Shown: piece by piece, positions 40,855 to 50,963 of the stretch | How positions within the stretch are numbered: position 1 is the stretch's first letter | Layout: every line of letters begins with the position of its first letter | Assembly: GCF_000003195.3 (NCBI RefSeq) | Contig: NC_012872.2 | Coordinates: 56,773,695 to 56,837,694 of the forward strand | Direction of reading: 5' to 3' | Origin: Sorghum bicolor | Taxonomy: Eukaryota > Streptophyta > Magnoliopsida > Poales > Poaceae | Length of the DNA: 64,000 nt | Translations under genes and position numbers: made by a program | The notes under the pieces: model-generated | What the model saw: only the letters and a program-made list of their open reading frames with translations | What the model was told of the DNA's origin: nothing | The model's database searches: none

Positions 40855-42365
40855 TGAAAGGATCAAGATGCCCAAGAGGGGGGGTGAATTGGGCTTCTCT
40901 AAAAATTTAAGCAACCTATAAGCTCCAATTCAACCCCTTGTGCCTAGTGTGACTTAGAGAGCTACCGGATAAAAGTTTTGCAACCTAGTTCCAATCCTAT
41001 TCTAGCAAGGCAATTCTAAGAATGTAAAAACACAAAGTAAAAGCTAGAAAGTAAAGGAGTAGTGGAAGAAAATGCTCGGCGATGTTTTGCCGAGGTATCG
41101 GAGAGTCGCCACTCTCCACTAGTCCTCGTTGGAGCACCCGCGCAAGGGTCTTGCTCCCCCTTGGTCCGCGCAAGGACCAAGTGCTCTCTACGGGCTGATT
41201 CTTCGACACTCCGTCGCGGTGAATCGCCCAAAACCGCTCACAAGCTTGACACGAGCCACCCACAAGAACTCCGGGCGGTCTTCGTGCCTCCAATCACCAC
41301 CGAACCGTCTAGGTGATGGCGATCACCAAGAGTAACAAGCAAAGAAACTCTCACCTGACCCAAACAAGGCTCTAGAGAGTGGTGGATGCACACTTGACTC
41401 TTGGAACTCACTAGAGAAGGATTCTCTCAAGAAATCACTCAAATCTCAATCCTCTCTAGGCTCTTGCAACTTTCTTGCTCCACAACAAGGTTCTCTGATG
41501 TTCAAATGGGCAAGAGACCTCTCATGGACGAGGTGGAGGAGTATAAATACTATCCACGAAGTCCAAAGGTCGACTAACCGTTTTCCACTGAAAACGGGGT
41601 CACCGGACGCACATTATGTTGCACCGGACGCACTGCACCGAGCGTCCGGTGCGACATAACGGCTACCTGTACTTTCCTCTGACAGGTCACCGGACGCTAA
41701 CTCTCAGCGTCCGGTGCACCGTCCGGTGCTCGGGAGAACTTTACATGCTCCCTGCGCAAGGGACCGGACGCTACACGGAGCGTCCGGTGCTAGCGTCCGG
41801 TGCTCAGGGGAGGCTTGCAACCTCCCTGGGTAAGGTACCGGACGCTATCCGGTGCGTCCGGTGCCTAACCCTAAGCACCACACTATTCTAACGGCTAGGG
41901 ACCTCACCGGACGCACTCACAGAGTGTCCGGTGCAGCGTCCGGTGCCCCTTTGGGCACCCAAACTTCGTCGAAACACGATCGCTCCAAAACGAAGTTGGT
42001 TCCTCTCGATCTAAGGACTATCTCTGAGCTGCCTAGTGCTAGGTTTACCAAGTGTGCACCACACGTAAAACTAAAGCCTTGCCTAAGTCAAGCTACTAGA
42101 TCAAAGCCCCTCTTAATAGTACGATCAAAGGAAAACAAAGTCCTGAACTACTCTTAGTGCCCTTCTTCACCATATGGCACTTAGACCTAGTCTAGTCTTG
42201 ACGATGTCCTTCCATCCTTTGAAAACCATGACCTTACTTATGCCTTTGCCTCTGCAAAACACACGTTAGTCATAGTAAACAATAATGTCATTAATCACCG
42301 AAATCACTAGGGGCCTAGATGCTCTTTCAATCACCGAAATCACTAGGGGCCTAGATGCTCTTTCA
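40855..42365 (-). repeat. 3' LTR of the Sirevirus
   Basis: A 1,511-bp LTR, plus-strand reading TGAAAGGATCAAG to GCTCTTTCA. Its last 36 bases are tandemly duplicated (42,294-42,329 and 42,330-42,365). It lacks about 67 bp present in the other LTR at 50,454-50,520. Between 41,601 and 41,950 it carries more than ten ACCGGACGC or GCGTCCGGT half-sites in both orientations. Confidence 0.93.
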
Positions 42366-42378
42366 ATCTTCCCCTTTT
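42366..42378 (-). other. Polypurine tract of the Sirevirus
   Basis: On the minus strand AAAAGGGGAAGAT directly precedes the 3' LTR. Its position shows that the inverted LTR copy to the right lies inside the element, upstream of the tract. Confidence 0.8.
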
Positions 42379-43755
42379 AAAGGATGGATGGACATCGTCA
42401 AGACTAGACTAGGTCTAAGTGTCATATGGTGAAGAAGGGCACTTAGAGCAGTTTAGGACTTTGTTCTCCTTTGACCGTACTATTAAGAGGGGCTTTGATC
42501 TAGTAGCTTGACTTAGGCAAGGCGTTAGGTTTAGGTGTGGTGCACACTTGGTAAACCTAGCACTAGGCAGCTCAGAGATAGTCCTTAGATCGAGTGGAAC
42601 CAACTTCGTTTTGGAGCGAACGCGTTTCGACGAAGTTTGGGTGCCCAAAGGGGCACCGGACGCTGCACCGGACGCTCTGTGAGTGCGTCCGGTGAGGTCC
42701 TTAGCCGTTAGAACAGTGCCGTGCTTAGGGTTAGGCACCGGACGCTAGCACCGGACGCACCGGGTAGCGTCCGCCCTTACCCAGGGAGCTTGCAACGTTC
42801 CCCTGAGCACCGGACGCTAGCACCGGATGCACCGGGTAGCGTCCGGTCCCATGCGCAGGGAGCATGTAAGTTTTCCCCGAGCACCGGACGGTACACCGGA
42901 CGCTGGGAGTTAGCGTCCGGTGACCTGTTAGAGAAAGAGCAGGTAGCCGTTATGAAGCACCGGACGCTCGGTGCAGTGCGTCCGGTGCAACATAACGTGC
43001 GTCCGGTGACCCCGTTTTCAGTGGAAAACGGTTGGCCGACCTTTGGACTTCGTGGATAGTATTTATACTCCTCCACCTCGTCCATGAGATCTCTCTTGCC
43101 CATTATTGAACCTCAGAGAACCTTGTTGTGGAGCAAGAGAGTTGCAGGAGCTTAGAGAGGATTGAGTTTTGAGTGATTTCTTGAGAGAATCCTCCTCTAG
43201 TGAGTTCCAAGAGTCAAGTGTGCATCCACCACTCTCTAGTGCCTTGTTTGGGTCAAGTGAGAGTTCTTTGCTTGTTACTCTTGGTGATCGCCATCACCTA
43301 GACGGTTCGGTGGTGATTGGAGGCACGAAGATGACCCGGAGTTCTTGTGGGTGGCTCGTGTCAAGCTTGTGAGCGGTTTTGGGCGATTCACCGCGACAGA
43401 GTGTCGAAGAATCAGCCCGTAGAGAGCACTTGGTCCTTGCGCGGACCAAGGGGGAGCAAGACCCTTGCGCGGGTGCTCCAACGAGGACTAGTGGAGAGTG
43501 GCGACTCTCCGATACCTCGGCAAAACATCGCCGAGCACTTTCTTCCACTACTCCTTTACTTTCTAGCATTTACTTTGTGCTTTTACATTCTTAGAATTGC
43601 CATGCTAGAATAGGATTGGAACTACGTTGCAAAACTTTTATCCGGTAGCTCTCCAAGTCACACTAGGCACAAGGAGTTGAATTGCAGCTTATAGGTTGCT
43701 TAAATTTTTAGAGAAGCCCAATTCACCCCCCCTCTTGGGCATCTTGATCCTTTCA
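42379..43755 (+). repeat. Inverted partial LTR copy inside the Sirevirus
   Basis: This 1.38 kb segment is the reverse complement of the Sirevirus LTR from its TGAAAGGATCAAG end to the CATCCTTT phrase. It lacks the last ~150 bases. It faces the 3' LTR (40,855-42,220) across a 158-bp spacer, so the two form a near-perfect inverted repeat. No target duplication of its own is visible. Confidence 0.9.
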
Positions 43756-43960
43756 ATAAGCATGCATATGATATGAGTTGTAATGCAACACTTGAAAGTA
43801 AACTAATGCTTGTCAAGTTTGGTCCAAGGTTAAGCTTTTTCACACACTCAGGGGGTTATCTTAACCATGTTAGACAAGCCCTACATGCAAGTTGTATTTT
43901 TAGTTTTAGTATGCATGATATGCAAAGCAAAAGTTATTTACAAGATTCAACACACAACTT
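43756..43960. other. Sirevirus 3' non-coding spacer
   Basis: About 200 bases between the pol stop and the inverted LTR copy. Sireviruses often carry an envelope-like ORF after pol. None is seen here. Confidence 0.6.
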
Positions 43961-46582
43961 TTATCTTTTAGTGAAGTTGGATAGGTCAAGCACATTAAGT
44001 TCATTTCTCAACATACAAAACCTAGCTTCATCTAGGGGTTTTGTGAAGATATCCGCCAATTGATTTTCCGTTCCCACATTCTCTAAGGATATATCACCTT
44101 TAGCAACATGATCCCTAAGGAAGTGGTGGCGGATGTCAATATGTTTTGTGCGGGTGTGTTGAACTGGGTTGTTTGCAAGCTTTACGGCACTTTCGTTGTC
44201 ACACAACAAAGGTAGTTTGTCTAGTACAACTTCATAGTCTAGCAAAGTTTGTTTCATGTAGAGTATTTGTGCACAACAAGCACTGGCGGCTATGTATTCC
44301 GCCTCGGCCGTTGACAAGGCAACACTATTTTGTTTCTTTGACATCCAAGAGACAAGTGATCTACCTAGGAAGTGGCACCCTCCGGATGTGCTTTTTCTAT
44401 CAATCCGGCACCCGGCATAATCCGAATCGGAATAGCCTACAAGTTGGAATCTTGCACCTTTGGGATACCACAAGCCTAGGCAAGGTGTGTATTTTAGATA
44501 CCTAAGAATTCTCTTGACCGCAATCAAGTGAGATTCCATATGCATTGCTTGATATCTTGCACACATACACACACTAAACATTATATCGGGCCTAGATGCG
44601 GTGAGGTAGAGTAGACTTCCTATCATGGAGCGATAGAGAGTCTTGTCAATTGGGTTACCTCCCTCATCCAAGTCGAGATGCCCATTTGATGCCATGGGAG
44701 TCTTGATTGGCTTGCAATCCATCATCTTGAACCTCTTGAGAAGATCTTGAGTGTACTTCTCTTGAGAGATAAAGACCCCTTCCTTCATTTGCTTGACTTG
44801 AAATCCTAGGAAGAAGGATAGCTCGCCAATCATGGACATCTCAAACTCCTTGGACATCAAATCACCAAATTCCTTGCAAAAATCTTCATTAGTAGAGCCA
44901 AAAATAATATCATCAACATAAACTTGGCAAATGAAGATTTCCCCATTCATTTTCTTGGTGAAGAGTGTTGTGTCAACTTTGCCAATCTTGAAGCCCTTTT
45001 CAATGAGGAAGTCCCTAAGCCTTCTCGGTGCCACTTGAGGGGTTGGTTGGGGAGCATCAACATCTTGTGCTTGTGCCACCGCTTGCTCATGAGTGACTTG
45101 AGTGTCTTCATGGGCATCTCTCACATCCTTATCTTCATCTTGTGGACCTTGTGAGGTAGATGGTGGCTCAATGACCTGCACATCATCATCATCTTCTTTA
45201 GGCTTGATGTCTCCCACCGGCATGTTCTTCATGGCATCCCTCAATGGTTCACCACCTACATCATCAAGATTATCACTTGCTCCTTGGGAGCCATTAGTTT
45301 CATCAAATTCAACATCAAAAGTTTCTTCAACCATATTTGTGGCATGGTTAAAGACTCTATATGCCTTGGACTTTGATGAATAGCCAACCAAGTAGCCAAT
45401 GTCACATCTTCTTTGGAACTTTCCTAAGTGTTGGCGCTTCTTGTAGATGTAGCACTTGCACCCAAACACTCTAAAGAATGAGACATCAGGCTTCTTCCCA
45501 TTTAGCAGCTCATATGGTGTCTTCTCTAGGAACTTGTGAGGAAAGAGCCGGTTTGAAGCATAGCATGCGGTGTTGATTGCCTCGGCCCACATCTTCTCCG
45601 AAGTGTTGTACTCATCTAGCATTGTTCTTGCCAAGGTAATCAATGTCCGGTTCTTTCTTTCTACAACCCCATTTTGTTGTGGTGTGTATGTTGAGGAGAA
45701 CTCATGTTTGATCCCCACTTCATCACAATACTCTTCAATGTTGGTGTTGTCAAATTCTTTGCCATTATCACTTCTAATTTTCTTGATCTTCACATCAAAT
45801 TGATTTTGGGCATTCTTTGCAAACTTCTTGAATATTGATGCAACTTCGGCCTTGTCTTGCAAGAAGAATGTCCAAGTGTACCGAGAGAAATCATCAACTA
45901 TGACCAAGCAATATTTGTTGCCTCCAAGACTAGCATATGTGGTTGGTCCAAACAAGTCCATGTGAAGTAGCTCAAGCACTCTTGAAGTAGAGAGATAGGC
46001 TTTGGTTGGATGAGTGTTTGCAACTTGTTTGCCCGCTTGACATGCACTACAAAGTTTGTCCTTTTCAAATGTCACATCCTTCAAGCCTCTAATCAATTCT
46101 TTCTTCATCAACTTCTTGAGTGTACCCATTCCAACATGAGCTAACCTTCTACGCCACAACCACCCAAGTGAAGTCTTGGTGAATAAGCAAGTCTTGACAT
46201 CAACTTCATTTGATGAGAAATCAACTACATATAAGTTGTTGTGTCGGAAGCCTTTGAATATCACTTCATTGTCATCTTCCTTTGTCACAATTACTTCCTT
46301 CTTCTTGAATAGGCATTCAAATCCAAGATCACAAAGTTGTCCAACCGAGAGCAAGTTGAAGCTCAAAGATTGCACATAGAGCACATTGGTGATGGAGTTG
46401 TCATTTGATATAGCAACCTTTCCTAATCCCTTGACCTTTCCTTTTGAATTGTCACCAAATGTGATCTTCTCTTGGTTGTCAACATTTTCATCAAGAGAGG
46501 TGAACATCCGGGGATCTCCGGTCATATGTTGAGTGCAACCACTATCAATTACCCAATGTGATCCACCGGTCTTGTAGTTCAC
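43961..46582 (-). pseudogene. Sirevirus pol with an internal reverse transcriptase deletion
   Basis: An 873-codon open frame. In order: protease (WVIDSGCTQHMTG, about residues 10-22), GAG-pre-integrase (HVGMGTLKKL, CSACQAGKQ), and integrase core with D in HMDLFGP, D in RSDNGKEF and E in NGVVERKNR. Then come a serine/aspartate-rich linker, RT from RLRDFLIEKGF onward including YVDDIIFGS, and RNase H (SDSDYAGC, STAEAEYIA, DNESAVKLA, TKHIDIRHH) ending ADIFTKP. The RT N-terminal half, with the first catalytic aspartate, is missing. The linker phrase VAPR joins directly to RLRDFL at about 45,021-45,030, and the frame stays open. The joint probably used the short similarity between two APR-encoding stretches. 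The element could still make protease and integrase but no working RT. Confidence 0.93.
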
Positions 46583-46596
46583 CTACACACAAGAGA

Positions 46597-49016
46597 TCAA
46601 GCTTGAGATTTAGGGACCCACATTTGCTTAGGGCCCTTGACCTTCTCTACTAGTTGCTTTAGCACCAAAATCTTCTTTGGCCTTTGCTTGTTGGGCGGCC
46701 CCATGAAGCTAACCTTGACCTTGCCACTCTTGTCTTTCCTTACAATGTAGTGAGCATTGAAGGCAAATGGTCTTGCATGCTTGGGCAAGGGTGGTGGTAG
46801 TGTTGCCTTACACTCATGAGCAAAGTGTCCTTCTTGACCACACTCAAAGCATCTCTTGGGCTTTGGCTTGCTTGGTTGATCATGAGTGGCTAGTGACTTG
46901 ATGAGCTTTGTTTGATGAGCCTTGTAGCCAATCCCACTCTTGTCCATCTTCATGACGGTGTTCATAAAAAGCTCACTTTGAAGGTCCTTCCCCTTTGTGA
47001 ACTTTGCTAACCCCATGGTTAGGTGTTCCTTCTCTTTCTTGAGCTTGTTGTTCTCTTGAGTTAGCTTCTTGATGATTGGGTCATTGTTGCTAGCTAACTC
47101 ATCCCAGATGAATGTCTCATCTTCTTCTTACTTGTCATACATCAAACCAAGCTTGAGATATTGATTTTCTTCCTTGAGCAACTTGTTCTCATATGCAAGC
47201 TTCTTGTCTTGATCAAGTGACTCAATCACATTGGTCTTGTGCTTGGCTTGTTCTTTCAACTCTTTCTTGAGCATGACAATTTCATCCTTGAGCTTGATAG
47301 TGTCCTCATAACTCTCGGCCACTACCACTTTCTTGCCCTTGCAATCAACACATTTGCTTGTGCTCTCCACAAGTAAGTCATCAAAAAATGTGGCTACATC
47401 AAGCTTAACAACATTGTTAGTAGCAACATGTGTTTCATCAATTGCAAGTTCATAAGCAATCTCAAGGTTGTCATAGTTTGCTTTTAGAGTTGTTAGTTCT
47501 TCTTTCATTGCTCTATATCTAGTGATAAGCTCATCATGAACACTCTTAAGTTTATCATGTTTTTCTTTGAGCTCTTTTAGAGAGAGTTTGAGCTCCTTGA
47601 GCTTAGTGGTCATGATCTCATTTTGATCTCTAAGCTCATCACTAGACTTAAGCTTTGCTAGAAGTGTGTCATTTTCAAGTTCAAGCTTTTCATTTTCACT
47701 TCTAGTCTTTCTTATGACTTTTGTGTATTTGTTTAGCAATTTTACAAGTTCATCATAAGAGGGTGATTCATATTCACTATCACTTTCACTACTCTCATCC
47801 TCACTTTGTACCTTCCGGTCACCTTTGGCCATAAGGCATAGGTGTGTAGAGGATGTAGGTGGTGGTGAAGATGATGGTGATGGAGCATCGATGGCGATGG
47901 CGGCAACCTTCTCATCATCACTTTCATTGCCGGAGGAGTCACCACTTGAGCTTTCAATGTCGGTGAGCCAATCACCAACAATATAAGCCTTGCCATTCTT
48001 CTTCTTGTAGTGCTCCTTCTTGCCACCTTTCTTCTTGTATTGCTTCTTGTCATTCTTCTCATCATCACTTGAGTCATCTTGCTCTTTGTTCTTCTTCTTG
48101 TACTTGTCCTTCTTGGGCTTTGGACATTGATGAGCAAGATGACCAAGCTCACCACAATTGTAGCAATCCATCTTGGAGATGGGCTTCCTCTTGCTACTTG
48201 TGAAGAACTTCTTCTTCTTGGAGTCAAAGTTGACTCCATTCTTGTTGAGCTTCTTCAACATCTTTGTGGTTCTTCTCACCAAGAGGGCAATAGATGCATC
48301 ATCATCACTTGAAGTTGATGACTCAACTTCAATCTTCTTGGCTTTGCCCTTGTGAGAAGCTTTGAGAGCCAAGTCCTTCTTTTCTTTCTTGGCCGACGAG
48401 GAGCCATCTTGAGGGTTCATGCGCATGTACATCTCATGAGCATTGATCTTCCCCAATATGGTGGTTGGTGTAGCGGTGGAAAGATCGCCTTGATGAAGCA
48501 CGATTACTATGTGCCCATATTTCTCAATGGGAAGCACACATAGTATCTTCCTTGCTACATCCGCCGTACTCATTTGTGTAAGCCCAAGTCCATTTAGCTC
48601 CTCTACAATGACATTCAAGCGAGAATACATTTCATTAGCATTTTCTTTAGGAAGCATTTCAAATGTATTAAGCTTGTTCATCACTAGGTGATAGCGTTCC
48701 TCGCGTTCACTCTTTGTTCCCTCATGGAGCGCACAAAGTTCCTTCCAAAGTTCATTGGCGGTTTTGTGGCTCCGAAGCGGTTGAACACCTCTTTGCAAAG
48801 ACCTCTAAAGATGTGGTTTTTGGCCTTTGTATTCCACTTCTCGTTTTCTTGCTCTTGTGGAGTAAGAGCGGTGGCTCTTTCCGGAGGGGCAAACCCTTCG
48901 GTCGCGGCTTTTAGGCACTTTACATCGCATGCCTCAAGGTATGACTCCATCCGTATTTTCCAATACGGGAAGTCATTCCCATCGAACATGGGTGGCGGTC
49001 CATCCCCGTTAGACAT
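46597..49016 (-). pseudogene. Sirevirus gag, frameshifted and with one internal stop
   Basis: It starts at ATG 49,016-49,014 (MSNGDGPPPMFDG, typical of SIRE/Opie gag). A one-base deletion at about 48,775-48,778 shifts the frame after CKEVFNR, and the family sequence resumes in the next frame at RSHKTANELWKEL. The long frame carries a zinc knuckle CYNCGELGHLAHQC near 48,130-48,170, a lysine-rich block, and an extended coiled coil (about 47,150-47,720). It then meets a single TAA at 47,128-47,130. The same frame continues to a second zinc knuckle, CFECGQEGHFAHEC, near 46,812-46,853, and ends WVPKSQA at a TGA (46,597-46,599). Pol follows in a different phase 15 bases downstream. Confidence 0.9.
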
Positions 49017-49054
49017 CTTTATCAAGGCGGTGAAGCCTAAATAATGAGCACTAG

Positions 49055-49066
49055 GCTCTGATACCA
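49055..49066 (-). other. Primer binding site of the Sirevirus
   Basis: On the minus strand TGGTATCAGAGC lies two bases inside the 5' LTR. It is complementary to the 3' end of plant initiator tRNA-Met. Confidence 0.9.
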
Positions 49067-49068
49067 AT

Positions 49069-50615
49069 TGAAAGGATCAAGATGCCCAAGAGGGGGGTGA
49101 ATTGGGCTTCTCTAAAAATTTAAGCAACCTATAAGCTCCAATTCAACCCCTTGTGCCTAGTGTGACTTAGAGAGCTACCGGATAAAAGTTTTGCAACCTA
49201 GTTCCAATCCTATTCTAGCAAGGCAATTCTAAGAATGTAAAAACACAAAGTAAAAGCTAGAAAGTAAAGGAGTAGTGGAAGAAAATGCTCGGCGATGTTT
49301 TGCCGAGGTATCGGAGAGTCGCCACTCTCCACTAGTCCTCGTTGGAGCACCCGCGCAAGGGTCTTGCTCCCCCTTGGTCCGTGCAAGGACCAAGTGCTCT
49401 CTACAGGCTGATTCTTCGACACTCCGTCACGGTGAATCGCCCAAAACCGCTCACAAGCTTGACACGAGCCACCCACAAGAACTCCGGGCGGTCTTCGTGC
49501 CTCCAATCACCACCGAACCGTCTAGGTGATGGCGATCACCAAGAGTAACAAGCAAAGAAACTCTCACTTGACCCAAACAAGGCTCTAGAGAGTGGTGGAT
49601 GCACACTTGACTCTTGGAACTCACTAGAGAAGGATTCTCTCAAGAAATCACTCAAATCTCAATCCTCTCTAGGCTCTTGCAACTTTCTTGCTCCACAATA
49701 AGGTTCTCTGATGTTCAAATGGGCAAGAGACCTCTCATGGACGAGGTGGAGGAGTATAAATACTATCCACGAAGTCCAAAGGTCGACTAACCGTTTTCCA
49801 CTGAAAACGGGGTCACCAGACGCACATTATGTTGCACCGGACGCACTGCACCGAGCGTCCGGTGCGACATAACGGCTACCTATACTTTCCTCTGACAGGT
49901 CACCGGACGCTAACTCTCAGCGTCCGGTGCACCGTCCGGTGCTCGGGAGAACTTTACATGCTCCCTGCGCAAGGGACCGAACGCTACACGGAGCGTCCGG
50001 TGCTAGCGTCCGGTGCTCAGGGGAGGCTTGCAACCTCCCTGGGTAAGGGACCGGACGCTACCCGGTGCGTCCGGTGCTAGCGTCCGGTGCCTAACCCTAA
50101 GCACCACACTATTCTAACGGCTAGGGACCTCACCGGACGCACTCATAGAGGGTCCGGTGCAGCGTCCGGTGCCCCTTTGGGCACCCAAACTTCGTCGAAA
50201 CGCGATCGCTCCAAAACGAAGTTGGTTCCTCTCGATCTAAGGACTATCTCTGAGCTGCCTAGTGCTAGGTTTACCAAGTGTGCACCACACCTAAAACTAA
50301 AGCCTTGCCTAAGTCAAGCTACTAGATCAAAGCCCCTCTTAATAGTACGGTCAAAGGAAAACGAAGTCCTGAACTACTCTAAGTGCCTTTCTTCACCATA
50401 TGGCACTTAGACCTAGTCTAGTCTTGACGATGTCCTTCCATCCTTTGAAAACCGAAACGATTTCCACTATTAAGTAGGCATGTACGTCCCTGTCCATCGA
50501 GTACCTATTTACCATGACCTTACTTATGACTTTGCCTCTGCAAAACACACGTTAGTCATAGTAAACAATAATGTCATTAATCACCGAAATCACGAGGGGC
50601 CTAGATGCTCTTTCA
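49069..50615 (-). repeat. 5' LTR of the Sirevirus
   Basis: A 1,547-bp LTR nearly identical to 40,855-42,365 except for a 67-bp segment at 50,454-50,520 and scattered substitutions. It contains the same CACCGGACGC cluster at 49,815-50,170. Confidence 0.95.
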
Positions 50616-50949
50616 TGCATGAAACGTACTTACAAACAAAGCATACATCAAACAAATAATTAACTTTAAATTAGTCACTTAATATGAAAGTGCATAAACT
50701 TTCTTTTCATAAATAGGGCAATATTATAATATTATAAGCATTGTTCCTCATATATAAATATCACCATAATTATACTAAGAACATATCCATTTAGATAGAA
50801 GGATAAGTCTAAAGAATGAATTGAGGCAAGTTAGAAGCATAAGACAAGCTTAGAAGCAATTTGGACTCAAACTAATTTGAAATTTAGTTTGACTCAAAAG
50901 CTTTTGAAGTTTTCAAAATAAATACTGTTATACTTGCTAAGGGAAACCT
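50616..50949 (-). other. Chromovirus leader, proximal part
   Basis: Untranslated leader directly after the primer site, continued at 40,707-40,854. No open frame of note. Confidence 0.75.
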
Positions 50950-50961
50950 GCTCTGATACCA
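50950..50961 (-). other. Primer binding site of the chromovirus
   Basis: On the minus strand TGGTATCAGAGC lies two bases inside the 5' LTR (50,964). It matches plant initiator tRNA-Met, as usual for chromoviruses. Confidence 0.92.
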
Positions 50962-50963
50962 GC

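Larger units (their letters stand above)
40855..50615 (-). mobile_element. Sirevirus-type Ty1-copia retrotransposon nested in the chromovirus leader
   Basis: A 9.8 kb element with LTRs at 40,855-42,365 and 49,069-50,615 and the perfect target duplication TGCAT (40,850-40,854 and 50,616-50,620). Coding is on the minus strand, so the right LTR is 5'. The order is primer site, gag with two zinc knuckles and a coiled coil, protease, integrase, truncated RT, RNase H. Copia order, the large gag and the LTR motif CACCGGAC/GTCCGGTG indicate the Sirevirus (SIRE/Maximus, maize Opie-like) lineage. It is defective: a frameshift and a stop in gag, a large RT deletion, and an inverted extra LTR segment next to the 3' LTR. 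Confidence 0.95.

Noticed and set aside
40997..41293. ~98-codon ORF present in three LTR copies of the Sirevirus
   Set aside because: It is repeated only because the LTR is repeated. The peptide has no known motif and overlaps frames on the other strand.
42379..43755. A third, independent Sirevirus solo LTR insertion
   Set aside because: It lacks one LTR end (~150 bases) and no 5-bp target duplication flanks it. It also abuts the polypurine tract, so it looks like an internal inverted copy.
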